From JAJFKB01 sp965230515 (GTDB lineage: Bacteria; Pseudomonadota; Gammaproteobacteria; Pseudomonadales; IMCC2047), in contig OZ246007.1 of assembly GCA_965230515.1 (NCBI GenBank), forward strand, positions 868,001-932,000: DNA of 64,000 nucleotides. The letters are read 5' to 3'. A program made the translations under genes and the position numbers. Below are positions 16,514-25,170 of the stretch, piece after piece. The notes beneath the pieces are model-generated. The model searched no databases and was not told the origin of the DNA. It was given only the letters and a program-made list of their open reading frames with translations. Position 1 is the first letter of the stretch. Each line of letters begins with the position of its first letter.

Positions 16514-16760
16514 AACCGGGCCACTTTTCCAGTAACATAATTCTCGGGACGCCTATTTTGTATAAACAAAGATCAAATAACCAGTGTAATTTTATTCGTT
16601 AGCACGCCCTCTACAAATAAAATTGCTTAATATCTAAAATATTTCTACGCATCCATTGACTTCATTCAAAGGTTGAACGAGTATTGAACTACTGTCAAAA
16701 GACAGGACAACCCAATCTCTGGGAATTGAAACCAAACAAGCACCGCGAAGGCTGCAGAAT

Positions 16761-16865
16761 ATGAACATGCTCACACTAAAACATCGATCCATGCATATCA
16801 TGCGCAGCTCTGTGCCTGCGTGTCATTATGCACGATTCGCTGTGGAGCGGTTCCAAAGGTTTTAA
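16761..16865 (+). CDS. Possible 34-residue peptide
   Basis: ATG to TAA encodes 34 residues, rich in Met, His and Arg and ending RFQRF. It sits 25 bp before a strong terminator, as a short gene would. The ribosome site is weak (GAAGG about eight bases upstream). It matches no family I know. It could instead be part of a non-coding RNA. Confidence 0.25.
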   Translation: MNMLTLKHRSMHIMRSSVPACHYARFAVERFQRF

Positions 16866-16890
16866 GTTCTAGATAAAAGATACGTTAAAA

Positions 16891-16924
16891 AGCCTCCAGG
16901 GACCTACATCCCGGAGGCTTTTTT
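16891..16924 (+). terminator. Intrinsic terminator
   Basis: The stem AGCCTCC (bulged A) GGGA pairs with TCCC GGAGGCT around a six-base loop, followed by TTTTTT. It closes the short unit at 16.7-16.9 kb and precedes the MFS gene by about 130 bp. Confidence 0.85.
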
Positions 16925-17051
16925 CTTTCCCCTGATTCATTTTACTGATCTTCGAAAGACACCCTTCGGATCCTGGCTCCCCTATTCGGATTGGTTGATG
17001 CTGTGAATTTGCAATTAACTGCTGTTACACAACCCGCTCCGGCAAGGCTTC

Positions 17052-18320
17052 ATGAAAGCAAAAGTGAAGAACATGGAAAGAAAATTACAACACAACATTA
17101 TCAAAATCTATCTGATGGCATTTTTTCAGTCCGCAATGGTCATTACGGCAATTTATGTGCCGCTGCTCCAAGGGTACGGACTTTCAATGTCGGAAGTGAT
17201 GCAAACTCAAGCCCTGTTCGCGCTCACCATAGCGTTTTGCGAAGTACCGAGCGGCTATCTTGCCGATTTATGGGGACGCAAACGTGCCATATTGAGCGGC
17301 GCAATATTGTGTGCTATTGGTTTTGGCATGCTGTTTTTTGCCAGGACTTTTTGGGAGTTTATGGCCTACGAACTAATTCTTGGAGTGGGTATTAGCCTAA
17401 ACTCCGGTGCCGACCTGGCGTTGCTTTACGATACGCAAAGCCACCTTAATCGTAACAAGAGCAACCAAAGTTGTAGTCAGCATATCGCGAAGCTTATCTC
17501 CCTTGAGGGATTGGCTGGCGCTGTGGCCGCAATACTGGCGAGTTTGCTGACACTCTGGTCACTGCAACTCGTGGTGCTGGTGCAGGCCATTATTGGGCTC
17601 GCACCAGTTTTAATTGCGATAACCCTGGTTGAAGCGCCGCGACACATTTCCGTTAACGGGCACCGTGACAATGCACAGCAGATTAAATCAGTGATTACCA
17701 ACAAACCCCTGGTACTCAGTATTGCTCTTGCCATCATCGCGTTTAATCTGGCGGCAATCTACGGATTCTGGTTGTATCAGAAATTCTGGGAAAGTCGAGG
17801 TATTCCTCTTTCCTGCTTCGGCTACCTGTGGGCCAGTCACTGCATTATTAGGGGAGTCGCTGCCCGTTTCGCCAACCAGGTTGAGATGTTTCTGGGGTCG
17901 CAAAAAACGCTGATGATGATCGCGCTGCTAAACCTGTTCGGACTCGCAGGCATGGCGCTTTGCCCAGGACTTACAGGCGTGTTTGTTGCGTTTGTTTTAC
18001 CGGTCGCTCGAGGACTCAGTTCAGTGATACTGGCCGATGGCCTCAATAAACGACTGGATGGAGAGTTTCGCGCCACTGTGAACTCAATCGTCAGCTTGGG
18101 TTTTCGGGGAATATTTATTGTAACTGGTCCATTTTTGGGAGTTCTGGTCGATCACCGGGGCGTTGAAACAGGTTTACTCGTGTTGTCTTGCATATTGACG
18201 CCGGTTTTTGCTCTGGTGTTACTCTTTCTGTTTAACAGTATAAAGGCAGAGAAGAAACTTTTAGCTGAGATGGGTGAGCAGCAGAAGACTGTGCAGGCAA
18301 TAACCACACACCCTTTATAA
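17052..18320 (+). CDS. Major facilitator superfamily transporter
   Basis: This is a 422-residue, 12-segment MFS carrier. The loop 2-3 signature is present as GYLADLWGRKRA, preceded by the CEVPSG segment seen in MFS proteins related to multidrug and tetracycline-type exporters. A possible alternative start is the Met eight codons in. It is a single gene ending in a strong hairpin at 18327. The substrate cannot be predicted. Confidence 0.88.
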   Translation: MKAKVKNMERKLQHNIIKIYLMAFFQSAMVITAIYVPLLQGYGLSMSEVMQTQALFALTIAFCEVPSGYLADLWGRKRAILSGAILCAIGFGMLFFARTFWEFMAYELILGVGISLNSGADLALLYDTQSHLNRNKSNQSCSQHIAKLISLEGLAGAVAAILASLLTLWSLQLVVLVQAIIGLAPVLIAITLVEAPRHISVNGHRDNAQQIKSVITNKPLVLSIALAIIAFNLAAIYGFWLYQKFWESRGIPLSCFGYLWASHCIIRGVAARFANQVEMFLGSQKTLMMIALLNLFGLAGMALCPGLTGVFVAFVLPVARGLSSVILADGLNKRLDGEFRATVNSIVSLGFRGIFIVTGPFLGVLVDHRGVETGLLVLSCILTPVFALVLLFLFNSIKAEKKLLAEMGEQQKTVQAITTHPL

Positions 18321-18326
18321 ACCAAA

Positions 18327-18350
18327 GGTGGCATCCAATCGGATGCCACC
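18327..18350. terminator. Hairpin shared by convergent MFS and zinc-ribbon genes
   Basis: A perfect 10-bp stem (GGTGGCATCC against GGATGCCACC) with an AATC loop starts six bases after the MFS stop. On the reverse strand it is followed by TTTGGTTT. It probably terminates both convergent genes. Confidence 0.65.
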
Positions 18351-18363
18351 TGATTGGCACCAG

Positions 18364-18537
18364 CTAGAGCGCTTTTACTTTTTGTTTACCGCAACGTTCA
18401 CACCTGAACAGGGTAACCAGCTTTCCTTGCTTGGAGTCAACATGATTGCTTTTTATAACCACCCATTTATGGTGGCCATGCTGGCAAAGTCCCAGTGGCT
18501 TGGCGGACGGCTTTTTGAAAGGTAGTATATCGGCCAT
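18364..18537 (-). CDS. 57-residue zinc-ribbon protein
   Basis: Reverse-strand ATG at 18537 to TAG at 18364 gives 57 residues: a short MADILPFKKP head, a Cys-x-His-x-His stretch (LCQHGHHKW, residues 17-25), a basic middle, and LFRCERCGKQKVKAL at the end. The Cys/His pair plus CxxC make a plausible four-ligand zinc ribbon. The coherent motif, the stop codon followed by a terminator hairpin and ordinary composition argue that it is real. It resembles small conserved gammaproteobacterial zinc-ribbon proteins of unknown function. No strong ribosome site is visible. Confidence 0.7.
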   Translation of the reverse strand: MADILPFKKPSAKPLGLCQHGHHKWVVIKSNHVDSKQGKLVTLFRCERCGKQKVKAL

Positions 18538-18685
18538 ATATTCAACAAATGCAGTAACATTCAGGCTATTCGAATTCCACCCACTTTAGTGAAATCCCGA
18601 GATCAAGACCATTTCAATCTAAATGAACAGGCATCCTTTGCGCTGGGCACTTATTCTCATGAATAAGAAAACAGACTAACCAGGA

Positions 18686-18895
18686 CTAAACACTGGCATG
18701 ATCGTTCCTTTTCAATCGCCCAAGATACAGCTCTTTAGCCGCTTTTAACAGCATATGCTGATCTTTATGGGTTAGCTTGACCGACTGCCCATCCGGCAGG
18801 GTAAACTGTAAACTATATCCGTTAAGGTCTTGATAAATATCTTGTTGAGTAATGGTAAATGGCTGAAATTCTTCCATGACACGATAGTCGGGCAT
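18686..18895 (-). CDS. Small hypothetical protein
   Basis: This 69-residue protein has the middle segment LQFTLPDGQSVKLTHKDQHM, like a short beta-sandwich or regulator fragment, and a basic C-terminus. There are no membrane segments. The start is uncertain (Met1 or Met7) and the ribosome site is weak. I do not recognise a family. It precedes the zinc-ribbon gene on the same strand by 150 bp. Confidence 0.5.
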   Translation of the reverse strand: MPDYRVMEEFQPFTITQQDIYQDLNGYSLQFTLPDGQSVKLTHKDQHMLLKAAKELYLGRLKRNDHASV

Positions 18896-19215
18896 CTGCC
18901 CGTTATCCCCTATTTAGTTATTAACAAATTCCCTCTTTTGGCTGCTCAAATCGCAGTCCCGATTGAAAATCAGGCTTTGAATAAAAACGGTGCCGTCTTT
19001 TCTTTTTACCCCACCAGGTATTACGTTCCTGTTTGGGATAACTAAGGTTAGCATAATTTTTTCAGATATGTTCGATTTAACATCAAAAATAACACTCAAT
19101 TACGTCAGCATTTAACCTATTCCAAGGTAGGTTTTTTATTTTTTACGCATTTACGCTAATCCGGGGATTTATCTATAACATTCTAATGGATTAACGATCT
19201 TTTACGCCCTCCCGA
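18896..19215. other. Intergenic region, A/T-rich, with one terminator
   Basis: No convincing gene is seen in this 320-bp stretch. It holds a forward-strand intrinsic terminator at 19114-19137. A 61-codon reverse frame (18914-19099) lacks a ribosome site and any recognisable feature. Confidence 0.4.
19114..19137 (+). terminator. Intrinsic terminator of unknown transcript
   Basis: AACCTA and TAGGTT form a short stem around an eight-base loop, followed by TTTTTT and a second T-rich run. No forward-strand gene precedes it within 780 bp, so it may end a small RNA or trap read-through. Confidence 0.5.
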
Positions 19216-19578
19216 TTATTTACCAAGCTGCTCAGACCAAACCGCAAATTCGTTGCCACTCGGATCAACAAAATGAAAGCGATACCCGCCGGGAAATGAA
19301 AATGCCGGTTTAATGATCGAACCACCCGCACTCTCAATCCTGGCCTGGGTGGCACTCAAATTATCGCTATAAAAAACAACCAGAACACTGCCATTGTCAG
19401 ATCTGGCACACTGATCCGATTGGTAAAAACCCCCTTCCACACCTGCATCTGTAAAAGCCACATATTCCGGACCGTAATCTGTAAAAGACCAGCCGAAGAC
19501 TGTACTAAAAAAGCGCTTCACCGCGGAAAGATCTCGAGCCGGAAGCTCCAGATAGTTTATTGTTTCGTGCTCACTCAT
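19216..19578 (-). CDS. VOC-family (glyoxalase/bleomycin-resistance-like) protein
   Basis: This is about 120 residues with the paired beta-alpha-beta-beta-beta motifs of vicinal oxygen chelate proteins: an N-terminal LPARDLSAVKRFFSTVFGW and a C-terminal FHFVDPSGNEFAVWSE ending. I prefer the ATG at 19578 (sequence MSEHETINYLEL) with a GGGATGAG site upstream over the in-frame ATG at 19626. Such proteins bind metals and modify small molecules; this subgroup includes many predicted lactoylglutathione-lyase-like proteins of unknown substrate. Confidence 0.85.
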   Translation of the reverse strand: MSEHETINYLELPARDLSAVKRFFSTVFGWSFTDYGPEYVAFTDAGVEGGFYQSDQCARSDNGSVLVVFYSDNLSATQARIESAGGSIIKPAFSFPGGYRFHFVDPSGNEFAVWSEQLGK

Positions 19579-19825
19579 AGTAAAATTCTCATCCCGGTTT
19601 TTCTGTCTTTTATCCCCAATGATCACTTTTAAGCAATCATGGTCGCTAAATTAAACCTATAGCAAATAAATATGCAATCGTTTATGCTTAAAGTTGTTCA
19701 TCCGCCGCGAATAATTCAGCGAAACGCATACCAAGACGGTTGATGGCCAATTCATTCCTTTTCATCGTTCAGTCAAAGATCTAACAACACGGGTAAAGCA
19801 TGTAATAATCATAAAAAGGGAGGAA

Positions 19826-21040
19826 ATGATGGAACTCACACTTAAAGAAATCGTATTTTCCTTGCTGTTAACCGTTTTTCAGGGTGACATCGATCGTGAG
19901 CTGTATGAAACAGCCGGCGTTGTTACTCCTCAAGGACGCATCGTCCTGGCTTTTCTTACTGCCGGAGCCATTTCCGGGAATCAACTATACGGTGCTGTGC
20001 AGAATCAGGCCGGCGATAATATTAAGAGCAATAACTTCCAGGTGCAGAGTCTCTATAGCGGACAAATTTTTGCCATCAGTCCAAAGATGATTCATGTGGG
20101 CAATTATGTATACCTGTCTGCAGTCTGTGACGGTTTTACCGCCTGTATTTTTCGCTTTAATCTAAACACCAATACATGGGAGGGGCCGGTATTGTTACCG
20201 ACCGCTGCCGGCGTGGTAGTCAGCACCGCTCTGGTGCTGTTTGGCAACAACCTCGGCTTAACCATGATCACTAACGACAACCGACTGCTCTTTGAGCAGG
20301 CAAATCCGTTGGTTGCGACTCTGGCACTGATCAATTTTGTCGCGGTCCACTCAATACTCAATGTAGGAAGTACCTTTCAGGGTGCCACCATCGCCCGATC
20401 CGCTGTTGATCCGGGCACGCTCCGTGTTTGTCATATATACCGACAACTCATAACCGCAGTGCTATTGGGTAATATTGTTTCGACCTGTTTTCTAAACAAT
20501 GTGGCCACCACGGTCATATTGGAAACGCTCAGTTCCGCAGTGGGTTCGGCCAATTATATTGAAGCAGACAGCCTGTTTTTTAATGGCGCTTTCTATTTTA
20601 TGTACTTCCTCGCCAGCGGCGCCGTTAAACTGGCAACCTTTACCGACCCAGCATTGGGTGCGCAAATCCTACAGCTGGGCGTGGTAAGCCTGCTCACGGG
20701 ATTTCCAAGTATGGCGATGGTCATAGCCGCCGGCTCAAACCCGAGGTTGTTTGCCTACTGGCCAGGGGCTGCTGTAGCTATTACGCTGGCCACATTGCAA
20801 ATTCGCCATCTCAATGGATTCCCTATTAATAAAGTCGGGCCGATATTGGCTTTACTGCTTGTATCCAGTGTCTTAACAATTGGGATCTGGGGTTCTGGAA
20901 GCGTTGTGTCAACACTGATGACAGAAGCCGTACCAACCGGCGTACCTGTGCTTGGGCCGTTAGGTCTCGGACTGCTGCTGGCCTTAATACTAATAATTGG
21001 CATTTCCCGAAAATACCGACTTAAACAGTCAAAAACCTGA
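19826..21040 (+). CDS. Putative CTERM-sorted surface protein
   Basis: This is a 404-residue protein. The C-terminus is a tripartite sorting signal: a motif VPVLGPLGLGLL, a hydrophobic stretch (LLLALILIIGI), and a basic tail (SRKYRLK). This resembles IPTL-CTERM/VPxLP-type tails processed by exosortases or rhombosortases. The body repeats patterns such as GNYVYLSAVCDG and LFFNGAFYFMYFL that could be propeller blades. A strong AAGGGAGGAA site precedes two consecutive ATGs. Oddly, the N-terminus lacks a standard signal peptide, although LKEIVFSLLLTVF is hydrophobic. No sorting enzyme is in the window. Confidence 0.65.
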   Translation: MMELTLKEIVFSLLLTVFQGDIDRELYETAGVVTPQGRIVLAFLTAGAISGNQLYGAVQNQAGDNIKSNNFQVQSLYSGQIFAISPKMIHVGNYVYLSAVCDGFTACIFRFNLNTNTWEGPVLLPTAAGVVVSTALVLFGNNLGLTMITNDNRLLFEQANPLVATLALINFVAVHSILNVGSTFQGATIARSAVDPGTLRVCHIYRQLITAVLLGNIVSTCFLNNVATTVILETLSSAVGSANYIEADSLFFNGAFYFMYFLASGAVKLATFTDPALGAQILQLGVVSLLTGFPSMAMVIAAGSNPRLFAYWPGAAVAITLATLQIRHLNGFPINKVGPILALLLVSSVLTIGIWGSGSVVSTLMTEAVPTGVPVLGPLGLGLLLALILIIGISRKYRLKQSKT

Positions 21041-21067
21041 TAATTTTAATTTGTCATCATAAATATG

Positions 21068-21096
21068 AAGAAGCAGCACTCAAATGCCGCTTCTTT
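21068..21096 (+). terminator. Intrinsic terminator of the CTERM gene
   Basis: The stem AGAAGC-A-GCA pairs with TGC-C-GCTTCT (one mismatch), followed by TT and T-rich sequence, about 28 bp after the stop codon. Confidence 0.6.
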
Positions 21097-21154
21097 CACT
21101 TCCTTATGTTTGTTCAAATCAACTCACAGCGCGACATTTCCACGCCATTCAATA

Positions 21155-22222
21155 TCATGCCAATAGCGCTACCGCTTTAACTTGAGCAAAAACCTTTTTT
21201 CCGACTTCGAGATTTAGCAGGGCAGCAGATTTACGTGTCACACGAGCCAGCAAGGGTACGCCACTCACCGATAGTTTCAACGTTACCTGTGCTCCTCCTT
21301 CAGGAATCAACTCCTGAATTGTGGCGGGAAATATATTGAGAATACTGGTATCGGTCTGGCGTTCAAGCGTCAGACTTACGTCCCGAGCAGCCACGCGCAG
21401 CCTGACCGCGTGACCAACCTCAATCTCTTTATAAGCAACAGCAAAACGGCCTCCAGGATACTCCAGATAGGTCAGGTCAAACTCCTTATCATGCCCCACC
21501 ACATTAGCATCAATAATCGCTGCCGCATCTTCCTCATGCGCCAACGGGAGGTCAAGGCGAGCATACAATTCACTGGTCACTCCCGAAGCAAGCACGCGAC
21601 CTTGATCGAGCAGAATCAAATGGTCTGCCAATCGTCCAACTTCTTCAGGAGAGTGACTGACATAAAGCACGGGGATATCCAGCTCGTCATGCAATGACTC
21701 CAGATAGGGCATAATCTCCTGCTTACGAGCCAGATCAAGCGCGGACAGCGGTTCATCCATCAGCAAAATACGAGGACTTGCTGCCAGTGCTCGCGCTATT
21801 TCAACGCGCTGCCGCTCTCCGCCGGACAACTGATAGGCGCTGCGATCCAGCAATGAACTGATACCCAACAAACCAACCACACGATCCAGGGTCATCTTGC
21901 GCTCATTTTCAGGAACCCGTCGAATAGCATATTCCAGATTCCCTTTTACCTTGAGGTGTGGAAACAGGCTCGCCTCCTGGAAAACATATCCCAGGCTTCT
22001 CTGGTGTGGCGGCACAAAATATTCCGGTGTTTGCCACAACAGATCACCTAAACGAAAATAGCCGTTTTCACACTTTTCAAGCCCTGCAAAGGCTCGCAGC
22101 AAGGTTGTTTTACCACAACCGGATGGCCCAAAAATTGCCGTTACGCCGCGGGCCGGAAAATTAAGATCCACATCCAGCAAAAAATCTCGACGAGGGATGG
22201 TAAATCGCGCTTCAACCGTCAT
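21155..22222 (-). CDS. modC: Molybdate ABC transporter ATP-binding protein
   Basis: This is the ATPase of the molybdate importer, about 355 residues. The Walker A is FGPSGCGKTTLL, the signature motif LSGGERQRVEIARAL, the Walker B ILLMDEPLSALD, and the H-loop His in LYVSHSPEE. The C-terminal 70 residues (FPATIQELIPEGG onward) form a TOBE/molybdate-binding domain. I place the start at 22222, where ATGA overlaps the modB stop codon; a longer frame to 22309 would run through modB. It is the last gene of modABC. Confidence 0.94.
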   Translation of the reverse strand: MTVEARFTIPRRDFLLDVDLNFPARGVTAIFGPSGCGKTTLLRAFAGLEKCENGYFRLGDLLWQTPEYFVPPHQRSLGYVFQEASLFPHLKVKGNLEYAIRRVPENERKMTLDRVVGLLGISSLLDRSAYQLSGGERQRVEIARALAASPRILLMDEPLSALDLARKQEIMPYLESLHDELDIPVLYVSHSPEEVGRLADHLILLDQGRVLASGVTSELYARLDLPLAHEEDAAAIIDANVVGHDKEFDLTYLEYPGGRFAVAYKEIEVGHAVRLRVAARDVSLTLERQTDTSILNIFPATIQELIPEGGAQVTLKLSVSGVPLLARVTRKSAALLNLEVGKKVFAQVKAVALLA

Positions 22223-22902
22223 TGCTGCATCACCGAAAAACGGCGATTCACCAGATAAACTGCAGCCAGCATTACAAATGAAAGTAATAACAAACCACCG
22301 GAAAGCCAATGGGCATGTCCGTATTCAAGTGCCTCGACATGATCATAAATTGCAATCGATAGCACCTGGGTTTCACCGGGAATGTTACCACCAATCATCA
22401 ATACCACGCCAAACTCACCAACAGTATGGGCAAAGCCCAATACCGCTGCCGTTAAAAACCCTGACCGTGCAAGGGGTAAAACAACCGTGACAAATCTGTC
22501 GAGAGGAGAAGCCCGCAAGGTGGCGGCCACCTCGAGTGGCCTTGTGCCAATTGCAGAAAAGGCATTTTGTAACGGTTGCACCACGAAGGGCAAAGAGTAG
22601 AAAACAGAGCCGATCACCAATCCGGTAAAGGTAAAAGCCAGAGAGCGCCCGCCCAGTTGTTCCATCAACCCGCCCAAAGGTCCATGTGGCCCCAAAGCAA
22701 TCAATAGATAAAACCCTAACACTGTTGGCGGCAACACCAGCGGTAGCGCAATCACCGCCTCCAGCAGGAATTTATAGCGCCAATTACTGCGTGCCAGCCA
22801 CCAGGCTAATGGCGTGCCCAATATTAGCAGGATTAAAGTTGTTAACGCCGCCAGTTTAGCGGTTATAGCCAGGGCTATGATATCTGATTCACTAAGCATC
22901 AA
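22219..22902 (-). CDS. modB: Molybdate ABC transporter permease
   Basis: This is a 227-residue inner-membrane permease with about five to six segments. The conserved cytoplasmic EAA loop is visible as LEVAATLRASPLDRFVTVVLPLARSG. The short form is typical of ModB. ATGA overlaps join it to modA upstream and modC downstream, so the three are translationally coupled. Confidence 0.93.
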   Translation of the reverse strand: MMLSESDIIALAITAKLAALTTLILLILGTPLAWWLARSNWRYKFLLEAVIALPLVLPPTVLGFYLLIALGPHGPLGGLMEQLGGRSLAFTFTGLVIGSVFYSLPFVVQPLQNAFSAIGTRPLEVAATLRASPLDRFVTVVLPLARSGFLTAAVLGFAHTVGEFGVVLMIGGNIPGETQVLSIAIYDHVEALEYGHAHWLSGGLLLLSFVMLAAVYLVNRRFSVMQQ

Positions 22903-23654
22903 GGTGTGCTATATCCAAAACCATGAATAATTTCCTGCGCCTCATCACTCTTAACAAAGCTTATAAATCGCTGCGAAGCCGGACTATCTTTAATCACCAC
23001 AGCCTGCTGCTCAATCGGAGTATACAGTGCTTCCGGTACTCGCCAAAGCGACCCCTCAATCGCAAACCCTGGCCTTTGTATCTGGGATAGTGCAATAAAG
23101 CCCAGTTCTGCATTACCACTTTGAACAAACTGATAGGTTTGCCCGATATTCTCACCACGCACTATTTTGGTCGATAACGTCGCCCACAGGCCCAGTTGGT
23201 CCAATACCTCAAAGGCCGCTTTTCCATAGGGTGCCAACTTGGGGTTCGCCACTGCCAGATACCTGAACGACTGCGTCGACAAACGATCGGCCCCGGATTC
23301 CAGGTAACCGGCTATCGGACTCCACAGCACCACCTTCCCATAAGCATAGGTAAATCGACTTCCATGAACAGCAATGCCCTCTTTTTCCAGGCGCTGCGGT
23401 CGATCCGAGTCAGCCGCAAAAAAAATATCGAAAGGTGCCCCATTGTGAATCTGGGCATAATGCTTCCCGGTTGCGCCAAAAATCAAGGTAACCTGATCTG
23501 CTGTTTTATTCTCAAACCGTTCAACAATTGCCCGCATTGCGCCAATAAAATTACTGGATACCGCAACCTTGATATCATCACCCTGCGCCATACCGGCAAG
23601 TAGCGGTGTCGAGGAAAAAAGAACCCATAAAAAAAGTATTCGCAATGTGCTCAT
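22899..23654 (-). CDS. modA: Molybdate-binding periplasmic protein
   Basis: This is the 251-residue substrate-binding component. The signal peptide is residues 1 to about 25 (ILFLWVLFSSTPLLAGMAQG). ModA hallmarks are VAVSSNFIGAMRAI (oxyanion-binding Ser), FGATGKHYAQI, and FDIFFAADSDRPQRL. It captures molybdate or tungstate in the periplasm and passes it to ModB. It is first in the operon, with a 166-bp gap to the upstream pseudokinase gene. No modE regulator or clear ModE box was seen. Confidence 0.93.
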   Translation of the reverse strand: MSTLRILFLWVLFSSTPLLAGMAQGDDIKVAVSSNFIGAMRAIVERFENKTADQVTLIFGATGKHYAQIHNGAPFDIFFAADSDRPQRLEKEGIAVHGSRFTYAYGKVVLWSPIAGYLESGADRLSTQSFRYLAVANPKLAPYGKAAFEVLDQLGLWATLSTKIVRGENIGQTYQFVQSGNAELGFIALSQIQRPGFAIEGSLWRVPEALYTPIEQQAVVIKDSPASQRFISFVKSDEAQEIIHGFGYSTP

Positions 23655-23820
23655 TTGTGGGCCAGTTTATCAAAATTAGGCTAGGGGCTGAATGGCAGGA
23701 GTATACCGCATTGAGTAGCGTATCACCCTATTCAGGAAATGAAATATATAACTTGTTTTGGCAGGAGTTTTCGGTGCTGCTCTATAGCTCGGTTGCCGTA
23801 TTTAAAAACAAACCAACTAT

Positions 23821-25170
23821 CTATAGGAAATAGAAAACTTTTTTAATCAGTTCAACACCGATTTGAATATGATGAGAGATCTCATTCAATAGATTATCTA
23901 TCCGTTGCGCGTCACTATTTAACCACAAAACAAAAGCCAGGCCAGCGACAGCCAAAGACAATGACCAAGACAAAAATACCGGCCGAACTTCGCTGGCAGC
24001 ATCCTCATCTTTTTCACTCAACACCTCGACAGCATTTGCTATCTTTACCGGCTCGTCAAGTGTATCTTCAAGAGCCCCGCCGATTGTTTCCATCTCTACC
24101 TGCTCCTGCAGAGATTCCTCATTATCAGTATTTTGGTCCATCTGGTTTCGCTCAACCAGGGTTTCCAACTGCTCCGCCGGGGGATTTAACTCATGGCTCT
24201 CATCTTTTACACTTACCCGTTTTCTATTAACCACTGGCAGTGCGATCACATTATTACCCATCGATACTTCATTGCGATCACTCGGTGCCTTGCCATGCAC
24301 AGCTTCGCGGGGTTGCCCGGCGCTGTCTGCAAGGATTATTTCCTCATCGCGTATCAGCTCCAGACTCGATATAAACTCTTTGCCCGACTGAAACCGTTGC
24401 TGCGGATCAATTGCCACTGCTTTATCCACTACGCCCTGAAACAGCTCCAACGTTGACGGCAGCTGAACCATATTCTCCACTGCATTCTTGTTTTCTCCAA
24501 TCGCTTTCGCCAAAGCGATAGATTTTGATTTGCCCGCAAGCAGGTAGTAGAAAACCATTCCCAGATTATAAAGGCTCGAACGAATATCAACCGTTTCATG
24601 GCCTAACTGCTCAGGACTCAAATAATGATGCAGAGAACAATTTTCCGCCTCATTCTCCTCCTGCTCATTAGCGACGGCAAAGGTATTCGGATATTGCCAG
24701 ACCCGTGTTAAACAGGGGCGGCTCTGGTCAGTTGTTAACAGTATATTGGAGGGTAATACGGATTGGGTGATAATGCTTTTTTCAGCCAGGTAATCCAAAG
24801 CACCGGCTAACTGTTTGACCACATAAATCTTATCCAGCAAACACATATCGCTGGCTCGACTTTCCAGCGAATCACCACAGATATAGTCTGTCACACAGTA
24901 GATAAGGTCGTTCGTTTCCCCAACCGCGCAGATATTGGCAATATTGGGGTGAGAGATTTGGCTGGCATACTCGCCCTCTCGTATAAAAGATCGGATTGTA
25001 GCGTCAGTTTCTGTGCTTTCGATTCCGTCCTTACTCCAACACTTAATAACCACCCTCTTACCAGTATCGGATTGCTTTGCCAGGTACGACTCTGAATTGT
25101 CGTCTCGACCTATGGGTTCAATAATTTGATAGCCTGATAGTTCCATCTTCCATTCCAATCTTTTGCTCAC
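23821..25170 (-). CDS. Membrane-anchored protein kinase-like protein (predicted pseudokinase)
   Basis: This is a 449-residue protein. Residues 14-270 have a Hanks-type kinase fold: a glycine-rich loop remnant (IGRDDNSES), the ATP-anchoring Lys43 (VVIKCW), and an intact lower lobe with SPEQ and DIRSSLYNLGMVFYYLLAG. The catalytic loop HRDLKPSN is replaced by TQSVLPSN (135-142) and the DFG motif by RVW (156-158), so both catalytic Asp residues are missing. A disordered acidic linker leads to one C-terminal membrane segment (about 396-416). It is likely a scaffold or sensor. A second start at Met9 is possible. Confidence 0.85.
   Translation of the reverse strand: MSKRLEWKMELSGYQIIEPIGRDDNSESYLAKQSDTGKRVVIKCWSKDGIESTETDATIRSFIREGEYASQISHPNIANICAVGETNDLIYCVTDYICGDSLESRASDMCLLDKIYVVKQLAGALDYLAEKSIITQSVLPSNILLTTDQSRPCLTRVWQYPNTFAVANEQEENEAENCSLHHYLSPEQLGHETVDIRSSLYNLGMVFYYLLAGKSKSIALAKAIGENKNAVENMVQLPSTLELFQGVVDKAVAIDPQQRFQSGKEFISSLELIRDEEIILADSAGQPREAVHGKAPSDRNEVSMGNNVIALPVVNRKRVSVKDESHELNPPAEQLETLVERNQMDQNTDNEESLQEQVEMETIGGALEDTLDEPVKIANAVEVLSEKDEDAASEVRPVFLSWSLSLAVAGLAFVLWLNSDAQRIDNLLNEISHHIQIGVELIKKVFYFL

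Larger units (their letters stand above)
16514..17051. other. Long intergenic region with hairpins, short ORF and terminator
   Basis: This is 538 bp between the DUF1289 start and an MFS gene. The first 130 bp are A/T-rich and should hold the dusC operon promoter. Two small hairpins follow (CTGTC-AAAA-GACAG near 16692 and CCCA-ATCTC-TGGG near 16711), then a 34-codon reading frame at 16761-16865 and an intrinsic terminator at 16891-16924. Together 16.69-16.92 kb looks like an independent short transcription unit. No clean promoter was identified. Confidence 0.5.

Noticed and set aside
18328..18525. 65-codon forward frame after the MFS gene
   Set aside because: It begins inside the terminator hairpin and runs antisense through the better supported zinc-ribbon gene. 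Its sequence shows no domain.
18914..19099. 61-codon reverse frame between two small genes
   Set aside because: No ribosome site, no recognisable motif, and low-complexity A/T-rich surroundings.
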